This document shows positions 40,884-50,093 of a stretch of 64,000 nt of DNA, one piece after another. Source of the DNA: Syntrophaceae bacterium. Lineage in GTDB: Bacteria; Desulfobacterota; Syntrophia; Syntrophales; PHBD01. Positions within the stretch are counted from its first letter, which is position 1. Every line of letters starts with the position of its first letter. The stretch spans positions 295,734-359,733 of the forward strand of contig JABLXX010000005.1 of the NCBI GenBank assembly GCA_013177825.1, in the 5' to 3' direction. The notes under the pieces were generated by a model that made no database searches, was not told the origin of the DNA, and saw nothing but the letters and a program-made list of their open reading frames with translations. The position numbers were made by a program, and so were the translations under genes.

Positions 40884-42257
40884 TTATGTAAAAAACTTGT
40901 CATACAACTTGCGAAGAGGAGCCGTTATCTTCCAGCTCAATGAATCAAATATCGACTGAATAATGGCGTCTTTCCCCCTGAGTAATTGGTCCACCTGATC
41001 ATTCAATTCAGAATCGAGAACCATCATTTTGGGCGGATTCGTCAAATTTCCGAAAGCTCTAAGCAGGATCGCTTCCTTCTCCGTAAGTCTGTCGCCGGAC
41101 GAATAGACGCGATCAAGGTTCTCAAGCCAAGTTTGCAGGGCTCCTTCATCGGCATCCCGCAAATGCCGGATCTTGTCAATCAGCAGGGCATAGTCTTCGG
41201 ACTGGCGAAACACCATCCTCGTGGCTCTCAGATAGCGCAGACCGTATTTCTCATCCGGTTCCAGGTGGCATCCCTCGCCCCATTCATTCCAGGCGTTGAT
41301 GAATACGATCCTGTCATCCCCTTCAAACATGTTGACCGTTTGCTTCAGAATCAGGGAAAGCCAGTACGCGTACTTCTCGGGTGATGAATCAATGAATATT
41401 GTCGGACCGTTGTTTCTCCGTGGTGAATTGTCCCAGCCTGTGAATATCCCCCTGAACAGCTTGTACGAGGGAAGAGGACGGTTCAACATCGCCTTCATAC
41501 AGTCGTCATAACTGTAAGCCCGTATGTCGGTCGGGAGGTCTACTTCCGCCCGTTCCAGCCTCCTTCCCACAAATCCCCAGTAGGGGGCGAACTCCATAGC
41601 CGCATCAAAGCCGACATCCCCGGGGGCCGGCTCCGGTCCGTGCATGAAATTCTCAATCCGCACCAGATAAAGATCGCCGACTCCCTCTTCCTTCATTGCC
41701 TTGCGCCATATCTCCGCCACTTTCCCTGGATTCGGCAGAAGACCCGTTCTGTAAACAAGCAAAAGCGGCCTTCCGTCGACCCGAATGTAACGGCGGTCCT
41801 GAAATGCCGGGATCAATGAACGAATGAAGTTCAAGCTGTCCTCGTCACTGTATTTCTGCTCAATAAGTACTTTCTGGCTTTGCCCGTCCCATCTCCTCGT
41901 CCAGTTCTCGTTTGCCCAGCATAGACAAAAAGGGAAATCGGGTTCGCCTGTCTTCAGCACTTCCTCGAAAGGTAGTTCCAAAAGTCGTCTGCCATTGAAC
42001 CAGTAATGGTAATAGCAAAAGCCGTGGATGCCATGTTCCCTTGCAAGCTCTGCCTGGGCAGATCGAACCTTGGCATCGCGCAGGTCGTAATACCCGAGTT
42101 GTCCGGGGACATGCGGCTGATAATGTCCATGAAACCGGGGAGTGCCGGCCCTTACCCTGGCCCACTCGGTAAAACCTTCTCCCCACCACCTGTCGTTTTC
42201 AGGCGTCTGATGGTATTGTGGAAGATACATGGAGATGAGACGTGGAGATGTCTGCAT
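40884..42257 (-). CDS. WbsX-like protein (GH99-related) of the polysaccharide cluster
   Basis: 457 residues from ATG 42257; the start codon overlaps the stop codon of the upstream glycosyltransferase. N-terminal RLISMYLPQYHQTPENDRWWG, HGFCYYHYWFNGRRLLE, ENWTRRWDG and NAWNEWGEG motifs are those of WbsX, which resembles GH99 endo-alpha-mannanase folds; its real activity in such clusters is not settled. The C-terminal tail DSLSWKITAPLRKLYDKFF matches the tail of the glycosyltransferase at 47.9-49.1 kb, indicating a shared localisation module. Confidence 0.88.
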   Translation of the reverse strand: MQTSPRLISMYLPQYHQTPENDRWWGEGFTEWARVRAGTPRFHGHYQPHVPGQLGYYDLRDAKVRSAQAELAREHGIHGFCYYHYWFNGRRLLELPFEEVLKTGEPDFPFCLCWANENWTRRWDGQSQKVLIEQKYSDEDSLNFIRSLIPAFQDRRYIRVDGRPLLLVYRTGLLPNPGKVAEIWRKAMKEEGVGDLYLVRIENFMHGPEPAPGDVGFDAAMEFAPYWGFVGRRLERAEVDLPTDIRAYSYDDCMKAMLNRPLPSYKLFRGIFTGWDNSPRRNNGPTIFIDSSPEKYAYWLSLILKQTVNMFEGDDRIVFINAWNEWGEGCHLEPDEKYGLRYLRATRMVFRQSEDYALLIDKIRHLRDADEGALQTWLENLDRVYSSGDRLTEKEAILLRAFGNLTNPPKMMVLDSELNDQVDQLLRGKDAIIQSIFDSLSWKITAPLRKLYDKFFT

Positions 42258-43465
42258 TAGTGTGCCCGAACGATCCGATCGATTAATCCGGCGGCGACGG
42301 AGTAATTGAATTTTTGTTCCACAAACACTCTCGCTTCTTCCGCCTTGCATCTCAAGAGTTCAATATCGTTATAATATTTTACGATTTCATTTGAAAATTC
42401 ATACGGATCATCAATCGGCTTTATAATATCGAGAATATCTTCTATCCCTTCCACGCCGACGCTGGTTGAAACTACCGGGACGCCATGATACAGCGCTTCG
42501 ACCGTCTTGCCCTTGACCCCCGCCCCGAACCGCAACGGAATGACAACCAGCCTTACCCTATTGTAAATATTCACCAACTCAACGTCACTGACCTGTCCCA
42601 GAAGCTTTACATTTTCCGATGAAAGATCCCTGATCCGGCTCGGTGGATTTCCACCGACAATGAAAAAACGAACATGGGGTATTTTCTCAACGACTTGAGG
42701 AAATATATCTTTTACGAACCAGTTTACCGCATCAACATTCGGCGAATGACCAAAACCACCAACAAACAGTATTCCTTCGCAGCTTTCGAATATGATCTTT
42801 CGATCGGACATTTTCTCATAGAAATAGAGAGGGACCACCTCGATCTGCTTGTCAGGCATTTCTTTGAGAAGTATTTCTTTTTCCTTGCTGCTGAAGGTCA
42901 AAATAACATCCGCTTTTGAAAATATCTCCTCTTCTTTTTTTCTGTATATTGAAGCAATATTGAACAATTTCTCATCTTGTTCAATTTCATACTTACCCTG
43001 TAATCTCAAATAGTGCAAATCATGCATCTGGTATAGAATTTTGGCATTCGTATTTAAGCGAAAGGAATCTAAAAAAATGGTTGTAGGATCCGGTTTATTA
43101 AAGAATACAACATCCAGCCCGTCCGCAACTTCCTTTATCCATTGATGCCAGTTTTTTCTGAACCATGCCCCATGAAGAACGTCAATCCCTTCTTTCTCGT
43201 ATTGAGTAGTGTATGGTTCGACTCCCCGGAAATCGGCGGGAAGCAGTTTCACGTTATGCCCCAATCCCGCGAGCAGTTTCAGGTAGAGATAATTAGCCCT
43301 TGATCCCGCATACATGTCATAACGAGGCACTTCGTAATCAACAAACAATATGTTTTTCCCAGCCGTTTTATTATTTAAAAATACCTTTCTCCTGTCTTCA
43401 GGCTCTACAGGAACAAAGTCTAAAATTTTTCGCGGCAGTCGTCTCAACCAGCTACCCATAAACAT
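42257..43465 (-). CDS. Glycosyltransferase family 4
   Basis: 402 residues. GT-B fold: ILFVDYEVPRYDMYAGSR start, FVGGFGHSPNVDAVNWF (nucleotide-sugar side) and PLRFGAGVKGKTVEALYHGVPVV, a variant of the EX7E region. Similar to the GT4 enzymes that also occur in mixed glycan clusters. Donor and acceptor not predictable. Confidence 0.88.
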   Translation of the reverse strand: MFMGSWLRRLPRKILDFVPVEPEDRRKVFLNNKTAGKNILFVDYEVPRYDMYAGSRANYLYLKLLAGLGHNVKLLPADFRGVEPYTTQYEKEGIDVLHGAWFRKNWHQWIKEVADGLDVVFFNKPDPTTIFLDSFRLNTNAKILYQMHDLHYLRLQGKYEIEQDEKLFNIASIYRKKEEEIFSKADVILTFSSKEKEILLKEMPDKQIEVVPLYFYEKMSDRKIIFESCEGILFVGGFGHSPNVDAVNWFVKDIFPQVVEKIPHVRFFIVGGNPPSRIRDLSSENVKLLGQVSDVELVNIYNRVRLVVIPLRFGAGVKGKTVEALYHGVPVVSTSVGVEGIEDILDIIKPIDDPYEFSNEIVKYYNDIELLRCKAEEARVFVEQKFNYSVAAGLIDRIVRAH

Positions 43466-43475
43466 CCAACCAGAC

Positions 43476-44513
43476 TCAATGATTCCAGATAAGGTTGTAG
43501 ATCTGCAGCATTTGCTTGCCTACGACATTCCAGTCGAACTCCAGTGACTTTATCCGTGCCGCTTTGCTCATGTCGGTCTTTTTTTGAACGTTTCCCGACA
43601 ACTCAAGCACCGCTTCATAAAGCTCCGAATCGTTTCCGGCTCCGGAGAGGACGGCAAAGCTGTCGTCCACATAGCCTCGGATACCGCCCACATCCGTTGT
43701 GAGAACCGGAACGCCGCAGGCCATTGCCTCCAGGATCGCGTTATTGGCGGTGCAGTCTTTCATGGGAAGAAGCAAGGCGTCGGCATTCTGATACATTCGC
43801 TTCAGTTCGTCGTCGCTTATCCCGCTGTAGAGATTTACGTTCTTCAATCCGCCGTAATGTTCGAAATATTGCGGGAAAGTCACGATATTGAATTCGACTT
43901 CCAAGGCTTCCTCGTTTGCCCTCCGGATAATTCTCTTTATCATATCCACGTCGCGCTGCCACCAGCCGACCGAGATTATATTGAATCGATCGCCATCAGG
44001 CTTTTTGTCAGGGGGTGTAAAGTATCCCGTATCAACGCCATGGGGCAGATAATAAACATTTTTTCTGCCCGTGAACTTCTCCATGTATTCCAGTTGGTTC
44101 AGGCCGCATACAATAATAGCATCAGCGGTTGCAACGATAGATTTGTCCTTGATGACTTCTTCGAACAAGTCCGGCGGCTGATGATAGGTCACTACGATCT
44201 TGCTTCCCGAACGGAATGGAAGTCTTCCTCCCCAATAAAAATCATCCTCTCCATACAAATAGTGATAAATCCCTCTTCTAAGCGGAAGATTCAACGCAAT
44301 CTGAATCTCCTTGGCGAAGGACTCCTTATTGTACCAGCCGCCGACCCAAGTCCATCTTTTCAGTTTTTCTTCAGGGATTCTATTGAGTATGTTTTCAACT
44401 GTCTTTCTGAAAGAAACGCTTAACGATTTTGACGGTAAATATTTTACCAACTGATCATAACCGGAAAAGGAAGAATGGTGAGGAATTTTTTTAAAGATGT
44501 TGTATATATTCAT
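43476..44513 (-). CDS. Glycosyltransferase family 4
   Basis: 345 residues. ISVGWWQRDVDMIKRI, LYSGISDDELKRMYQNADALLLPMKDCTANNAILEAMACGVPVLTTDVGG-type sequence gives the GT4 EX7E motif (NAILEAMACGVPV). Ten bases before the next glycosyltransferase gene. Weak ribosome site. A hydrophobic patch is absent, so it is soluble. Confidence 0.87.
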   Translation of the reverse strand: MNIYNIFKKIPHHSSFSGYDQLVKYLPSKSLSVSFRKTVENILNRIPEEKLKRWTWVGGWYNKESFAKEIQIALNLPLRRGIYHYLYGEDDFYWGGRLPFRSGSKIVVTYHQPPDLFEEVIKDKSIVATADAIIVCGLNQLEYMEKFTGRKNVYYLPHGVDTGYFTPPDKKPDGDRFNIISVGWWQRDVDMIKRIIRRANEEALEVEFNIVTFPQYFEHYGGLKNVNLYSGISDDELKRMYQNADALLLPMKDCTANNAILEAMACGVPVLTTDVGGIRGYVDDSFAVLSGAGNDSELYEAVLELSGNVQKKTDMSKAARIKSLEFDWNVVGKQMLQIYNLIWNH

Positions 44514-44555
44514 GCAATAAATCTCATAACCTTGAATTTGCTCCCATGTGCTTGA

Positions 44556-45665
44556 TCACTCCTTCTTTCTTGTTATTGCTTTTTCATAAGAAGCCAGATT
44601 CCTGGGGACTATTCTGTTGCAATTTCTGCATGCGCCATAATATTCTCCACTGATCATTCCCCTTCGATACCTCTGTGCTTCCTCTCCGTTCCAGATTTCT
44701 TCTATGGAAGACTCTTTCAAATCTCCGATTGGCGTCAGTCCCTGACAACACAGCAGCACCGACCCATTCTCAAAGATCTGTATTGTATTCCATGGATCTG
44801 AGCAAGGGAGTTTTTCATAATCTACTGACTTATTTGCAAGATTACGCGTTATTCGGTTTTTCATCATGCCCCAGTATGAATGCTTCTTTGGGACGGGCAC
44901 AACTGAAATATCGTCGGATATTCGCCGTTCTTTATCCCTGTTAAAATACAATTGAAATATTTCGTCGTATATCTCTACTTCGATGCCGGTCCGCATTCCA
45001 AGATGCCGTACTTTGGGAAGCAACTCCCGTAGAATATCCGCTTCAGCATCCTCAGGCTTGATAAATTCCTCTTTTGTTCTGTCGTCAATGATCCACATCG
45101 GCTTGAAGACCAGCGAATCGAAGCCCAGTTCTCTACAAAATTCGACGCTTTTATCGATGTCTGATATATTTCGTTTCATAATGATACATTCAACAGACGT
45201 CTTTATCTTCATGCCGGCGTCATTTCTCACCTGCTTAAAAACGGCAAGATTATGAAGCAGCTTATCATATTTCCCGCCAACCATAATTGATTCATAATTA
45301 TTTTTACTGAATGCATTGATCGAAAATCTGAACATATCGATCGCATGGACAGCTTCTCTCACAAGCGTTGGCGAATCCAGCAAAAGACCGTTTGTGAATA
45401 CTTCAATAAATACAGCCTTGTTAAGATGCCTGATCCTGTCAAGTCGATGGAATATATCTTTATCGATGAACGGCTCCCCATTGCCTCCCAGTGTCAATTG
45501 TTTCAGAAAAGGGAAAAACGGCTCTATCTTACTGAAAACCGTCGAACTCATCGTCGGATACTCTTCCAGCACGCCCTTTTTGTAATGCACATTGCACATG
45601 TAGCATGCAATATTGCACTTCTTTGTCAGGGCCAGAATCATTTTTGTCGGCGGAGATACCGTCAT
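44556..45665 (-). CDS. Radical SAM/SPASM protein in the polysaccharide cluster
   Basis: 369 residues from ATG 45665 (weak site; TTG 45677 is a longer option). Radical SAM cluster CNIACYMC (Cx3Cx2C) at residues 17-24 and a C-terminal SPASM region with further cysteines (CSDPWNT..., LLCCQG, ACRNC). Such proteins bind extra 4Fe-4S clusters and modify proteins or sugars. Its place among glycosyltransferases suggests modification of the glycan or an associated protein; inference only. Confidence 0.85.
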   Translation of the reverse strand: MTVSPPTKMILALTKKCNIACYMCNVHYKKGVLEEYPTMSSTVFSKIEPFFPFLKQLTLGGNGEPFIDKDIFHRLDRIRHLNKAVFIEVFTNGLLLDSPTLVREAVHAIDMFRFSINAFSKNNYESIMVGGKYDKLLHNLAVFKQVRNDAGMKIKTSVECIIMKRNISDIDKSVEFCRELGFDSLVFKPMWIIDDRTKEEFIKPEDAEADILRELLPKVRHLGMRTGIEVEIYDEIFQLYFNRDKERRISDDISVVPVPKKHSYWGMMKNRITRNLANKSVDYEKLPCSDPWNTIQIFENGSVLLCCQGLTPIGDLKESSIEEIWNGEEAQRYRRGMISGEYYGACRNCNRIVPRNLASYEKAITRKKE

Positions 45666-45721
45666 CAACCTAACCAATTCAGACCATGATGCATTCTATT
45701 GAGATTAATTTGTTCCGGATA

Positions 45722-46621
45722 CTATAATCCGGGAGCCGCGACAAACAGAAACCTTACACCCATCAACAGTCCGACGGAATAATATTTCAATCGTTTCAAT
45801 GCGAATTTCAAATCCGCCTTATTGCTGTGCTTTATCTGCCAATAAACACGATAGATTATTTCTCTTCCCCTCTCATCAAGATATGAAGGCGCAACACGGT
45901 CTAATTTAAGCGCATATTTCATAAATACGGCGACTGAAGCAAGAATATAGTCGCATTCCAGCGCCGCGGACTTTTCGCGCGTCAGCCAGTTATCGTGATA
46001 AACAAGCGGAGCAGGTGAATAGCAGACCTTCATTCTTGAACGTAATACCCGATACGTCAGGTCCGTATCTTCTCCGCCTTTCATCCATGTTCCGGCCCCC
46101 AGACTCTCAATATACAGGCCGACTTTCCTGAACACATCTTTCCGGAAGGACATATTGTTACCGTGTCCCAAAACGTTGTACGGAATGATGGGCTTGTTTA
46201 CAATCCGCCTTTCCATGGAATCAATCAGGCATTGGCAGACCATTCCTTCCCGGCCGTCGCCGAAGGGAAGAACTCTTCCATAAACCCCCATCATGTTCGG
46301 ATCCTGGTCGTACTCCGCTGCTATCGATCCGAGCCAATCCCTGTCGCAGATGCAATCGTCATCCGTGAATACGATAATTTCCGCTTTGCTTTCACGGATC
46401 GCGACATTCCTCGATCTTGAAAGACCAACCGTGTCCGTATGGATGTACCTGATTCTCTTGTCATCGTAGCCATCCATGACGGCGCCGGTTGCCCCTTCCG
46501 TGCTTTGATCCACAACGAGAAGTTCATAATCCTGAAATGAATTGGATAGGATTGATTCGACCGCATTACGGGTTTTCTCGCTCCTGTTCCTTGTACAGAC
46601 TGCAACCGTCAGGAACGGCAT
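45722..46621 (-). CDS. Glycosyltransferase family 2
   Basis: 299 residues. TVAVCTRNRSE, VVDQSTEG, IIVFTDDDCICD (DxD) and WMKGGEDTDLTYRV motifs. Overlaps the following-in-transcription order gene's end by 13 bases, so coupled with the GT4 gene upstream. Confidence 0.88.
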   Translation of the reverse strand: MPFLTVAVCTRNRSEKTRNAVESILSNSFQDYELLVVDQSTEGATGAVMDGYDDKRIRYIHTDTVGLSRSRNVAIRESKAEIIVFTDDDCICDRDWLGSIAAEYDQDPNMMGVYGRVLPFGDGREGMVCQCLIDSMERRIVNKPIIPYNVLGHGNNMSFRKDVFRKVGLYIESLGAGTWMKGGEDTDLTYRVLRSRMKVCYSPAPLVYHDNWLTREKSAALECDYILASVAVFMKYALKLDRVAPSYLDERGREIIYRVYWQIKHSNKADLKFALKRLKYYSVGLLMGVRFLFVAAPGL

Positions 46622-47859
46622 GATTCTCGACCCATCGTGATTTTTTGATAAAGTTCAATCATTTGCTTTGCGATTACCCCATGGCCATAAGCGGTTACGA
46701 TTCTCTCGCGGGCCCTTCGCCCGAGAGCCCGTATTTGTTCGCTGTTGATGAGTTCCAGGATCTTTTTTGCCAGATCTTCGTGATCTCTTGATTGAAAGAG
46801 AAAACCGTTCAGGCCGTCGGTGATTATTTCGGGAAACCCGCCCACATTGCTTCCCACGACGGGAGTGCCGCAAGACATCGCTTCCAGGCAGGTATAGGGA
46901 AGATTCTCCCAGAGGGACGGCAGCACGCAAGCGTCGGCATTCTGATAATATCCGACGATCTTTTCCTTCGGAACTTCCCCTGCAAATTCTACATGCCGTG
47001 AAATCCCACGTTCTTCAAAGCAGCGATTCAACCATGCCTTCATGGAAGTGCCGCCTTCCGCCGTCGGCGTATCTCTTCCCACCATTTGTATCTTCACATT
47101 CGGAACCCGGTCGACAACAAGAGGAATCGCTTTCGCCAACAGCTCCACCCCTTTTCGTCTTTCCAACCGGCCGGCATACATGATGATCCAATCCTTCTTT
47201 TGCCCCTCCTTTTCCTTGAAGGAAAAATATTCCGTATCGATGCAGTTCGGTAAAACCTCCGCTTCCGGGATACCGTATTCCGCACCGACAATCTCAGAAA
47301 GACTTTTCGTAGGAGAAATAAGTTTTGTCGCATGCATTATGGAATACTTCTCCATCCACTTCCTCAGTCTTACGGCAATATCGTTATCGGGAACGGAATT
47401 GAGTCGCTGCGTCAAAAAAAGAGGAGTATGCAGTTTCACGACCACAGGGATCGGGATTTTCTCCTTGAACAGACCCCAGAATGCCTCCCCGCCGTAATCC
47501 GGATACTCAATGATATCAAATGGTCCGTTTTCTCTGATCCAAGCCGCTATGGCTGCGCTGCGGCGGAGAGTATTCAAAGGATATTGAAGAAAAGCAGATC
47601 GAAGGGAAGGACTTGGGATCTTGTTTACAAGGGAATTAAATACGTTGAAGAAGGTGGCGTTAAGATCGGAATCTACAATTCGATGTATGGAAAGATTGTT
47701 TTTGATAAGCGATGTATTTTTACCATCTACTGATTTTGAAACCACACTGACCGGATGGCCGAGCGCCGCCATTGCATGTGCAAGGTTGTAAGTGTGTGTG
47801 CCTATCCCTCCCCACCCGGTTTCCGGAGGAAATTCTTCCGATACAAGGCATATTTTCAT
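46609..47859 (-). CDS. Glycosyltransferase family 4
   Basis: 416 residues. N-terminal GT4 loop PPETGWGGIGTHTYNLAHA, and C-terminal YAGRLERRKGVELLAKA plus CVLPSLWENLPYTCLEAMSCG (EX7E). Its end overlaps the GT2 gene that follows it. Confidence 0.92.
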   Translation of the reverse strand: MKICLVSEEFPPETGWGGIGTHTYNLAHAMAALGHPVSVVSKSVDGKNTSLIKNNLSIHRIVDSDLNATFFNVFNSLVNKIPSPSLRSAFLQYPLNTLRRSAAIAAWIRENGPFDIIEYPDYGGEAFWGLFKEKIPIPVVVKLHTPLFLTQRLNSVPDNDIAVRLRKWMEKYSIMHATKLISPTKSLSEIVGAEYGIPEAEVLPNCIDTEYFSFKEKEGQKKDWIIMYAGRLERRKGVELLAKAIPLVVDRVPNVKIQMVGRDTPTAEGGTSMKAWLNRCFEERGISRHVEFAGEVPKEKIVGYYQNADACVLPSLWENLPYTCLEAMSCGTPVVGSNVGGFPEIITDGLNGFLFQSRDHEDLAKKILELINSEQIRALGRRARERIVTAYGHGVIAKQMIELYQKITMGRESCRS

Positions 47860-47933
47860 AGCGGCACGATCATATACTTGACGAGTTCCCCACCGTCAAC
47901 AAAGAATATGTTATATATGAAAAGAGTCATTTA

Positions 47934-49094
47934 TCAATCATGCTTAACAAATTTACCAGCCAACCACCTTAAAGGAGCCGTCAGCCTCCAGCTCTTTGAA
48001 TCATAAAGAGCATTGATGTGCTGATCCTTTTCTTCTATTCGAGCACTATGTTCTCTTATTCGTTGCTCTCTTTCATTAATTGCCTTATCTCGCTCGTCGA
48101 TCCGCCTTTCTTGTTCCGCGATCACTCGATCTTTCTCAACAATTTGACGGTCCCGTTCACCAATAAGCCGATCTCTCTCGCCCATCTGTCTGTCCCGTTC
48201 ACCAAGCAGTCGATCTCTCTCACTTATTTCCCTCTCCCGCTCACGAATCAACCGGTCTCTTTCCGTTATTTGCCTGTTTTTTTCTTCCAGTTGTTCATTC
48301 ATGAAACGATTAATACGCTTATTCTCGTCAATCCGCCAATCGACATCTTTATGGTAATCGATGATATGGTTAGCGTAACTCTCAATGATATTGGACGCTC
48401 CGGCTGCACCTCCGTGCTTTAAAACCAATCTCAGGGTTGTGATATCGGATTCGTGCATCCATGCGGACGTCTTGGCGTTTTCGTGCCTCAAAGTCGTCGA
48501 AAGAATTGTTTCCGTTGTGGCAAACGTATATCTTTTTGCAATCTTGAGCCACAGATCCAGATCCATCGCCAGAGTCAGCGATTCATCCAATGGCCCGCAT
48601 GAATTCCAGACCTCTCTCCTGAAAAAACAGGAGGGTTGCCAGAAATAATGATTGTACCAGCCGGATATGGATTCAAGATCTACTTTCTTTCTAACAGTCG
48701 TTGTTAATAACTGACCATTTTCACCCACATAATCCCCCCCACCCACCAGCGCTCCGGCTTCCGGATGGGCAGCGAACCCCTCTACAACGGCCTTCAGTGC
48801 CCCTGGATGATACCAGTCATCCGAGTTCAGCCAGCCAAAGATATCCCCGGTCGCCCGCTCAAATCCCTTGTTGATGGCATGGCTCTGCCCTCGATCCGGC
48901 TCGCTGATCCAGTAAGCCAACTGTTTTTCATACTTTTTGATGATCTCAACGCTGCCGTCGGAGCTGCCGCCGTCAATGACGATATATTCAATATTTGGAT
49001 AATCCTGCTCAAGTACGGAAAGGATGGTTTTTTCGAGAAAACGGCCCTGGTTGAAGGAAGGCGTGACAACGCTGATTTTAGGTATATTTTTCAT
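47934..49094 (-). CDS. Glycosyltransferase family 2 with long heptad coiled-coil and SW(R/K)xTAPLR tail
   Basis: 386 residues from ATG 49094; ATG 49139 is an in-frame alternative. Residues 1-250 are a GT-A transferase (PKISVVTPSFNQGRFLE, VIDGGSSDGS, WLNSDDWYHPGAL). Residues 275-360 are twelve near-perfect charged heptads of the type RLIGERD, predicted to form a long coiled coil. The last 26 residues hold SKSWRLTAPLRWLAGKF, shared with the WbsX-like protein. The repeat region is also a tandem DNA repeat. Confidence 0.88.
   Translation of the reverse strand: MKNIPKISVVTPSFNQGRFLEKTILSVLEQDYPNIEYIVIDGGSSDGSVEIIKKYEKQLAYWISEPDRGQSHAINKGFERATGDIFGWLNSDDWYHPGALKAVVEGFAAHPEAGALVGGGDYVGENGQLLTTTVRKKVDLESISGWYNHYFWQPSCFFRREVWNSCGPLDESLTLAMDLDLWLKIAKRYTFATTETILSTTLRHENAKTSAWMHESDITTLRLVLKHGGAAGASNIIESYANHIIDYHKDVDWRIDENKRINRFMNEQLEEKNRQITERDRLIREREREISERDRLLGERDRQMGERDRLIGERDRQIVEKDRVIAEQERRIDERDKAINEREQRIREHSARIEEKDQHINALYDSKSWRLTAPLRWLAGKFVKHD
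48015..48272 (-). repeat. Tandem coding repeat for the RLIGERD heptads
   Basis: Twenty-one-base units, read on the plus strand as repeats of CGATC(T)CTCTC-type blocks, encode the heptads in frame. Not a CRISPR: no spacers and no break in reading frame. Confidence 0.8.
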
Positions 49095-49152
49095 AGCACT
49101 CACGTTTGAACAGATAGTCAATTCATTATTCTTTTGCATATCTCCACAGATT

Positions 49153-50085
49153 TCATAATGCAGCCCTCATTAATAATAATTTCTTAAACATTTTTATTTG
49201 TGTTTTACAGTCCGTTTTCCAATGTTCCCTTAAGAGATAGCTTGTTAACCTGTCTGGTTTTATATCGGCAGGCATTTTATACATGCCCGTTCCCGTATAG
49301 ATTTCCTGCCCCTTATAAATGTCATTCTCCAGTGTGCCACAATTAAGGCCGCTTCCATCATGTCCCATATTTCTGACGCGACTCACTGCCGGGAAAATAG
49401 AATACATGTTATGGGTAAACTGGTAAAGACAGATATAAACATCTTCATATAAACAATTTTGTTCGATAACATGAATCAAAGCAGGAACATAATGATTTGC
49501 TATTCTGTTCAGCTTCAGTACCGAGGTAAGATTAAAAAGAAACTTTCTTATGATACCAAAAGCATAATCTTCTGAAAAATTGATTTTATTCCACTTTTCT
49601 TTCCAGATCCCATTTCCCCAGGCACAGAAACCAAGCCATGCATATACGTCTTTCTTATAAATATCCGGAATATCGATAGGATCGGTATGGCCATTAACCG
49701 TTAAAATATCTTCTCGATCCTTATATACTTCAAGACCAAGATTGACAAACCTGAGAAAATCACTCGAGAATATATTGTCATCTTCCGATACGATCAATCT
49801 ATCGTGATGTTCAAATATTTGTGATGCCGCATCAGACACATTTTTTGAAGGCCCATAGTTCTTATTTCTTTTTATGATATTCACAGAATTGAATCCATGT
49901 ATATAATGAATATAATCGTTAATTTTCACATACCCTTCAAGTTGATCTTCCTGAAAGGGATAATCAAGTGCAATGTATAAATCTGTTTTATCAGCAAAGA
50001 CACATGCGGAGAGTGAATCAATGCAATTTTTCAGGTGTAGAAATCTATTGAGAGTCGGTATTACTATCGGTGCAAAATTTTTCAT
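49153..50085 (-). CDS. Glycosyltransferase, GT-A fold (GNT-I-like)
   Basis: 310 residues. PIVIPTLNRFLHLKNCIDSL start, IKRNKNYGPSKNV, and SEDDNIFSSDFL as the DxD site, as in GT13/POMGnT-type enzymes. AT-rich codon use, clearly different from the left half of the cluster. Eight bases before the next glycosyltransferase gene. Confidence 0.8.
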   Translation of the reverse strand: MKNFAPIVIPTLNRFLHLKNCIDSLSACVFADKTDLYIALDYPFQEDQLEGYVKINDYIHYIHGFNSVNIIKRNKNYGPSKNVSDAASQIFEHHDRLIVSEDDNIFSSDFLRFVNLGLEVYKDREDILTVNGHTDPIDIPDIYKKDVYAWLGFCAWGNGIWKEKWNKINFSEDYAFGIIRKFLFNLTSVLKLNRIANHYVPALIHVIEQNCLYEDVYICLYQFTHNMYSIFPAVSRVRNMGHDGSGLNCGTLENDIYKGQEIYTGTGMYKMPADIKPDRLTSYLLREHWKTDCKTQIKMFKKLLLMRAAL

Positions 50086-50093
50086 CGATATTA

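Noticed and set aside
48015..48272. Regular repeats suggesting a CRISPR array
   Set aside because: Same reasoning: in-frame heptads in a glycosyltransferase, no spacers.
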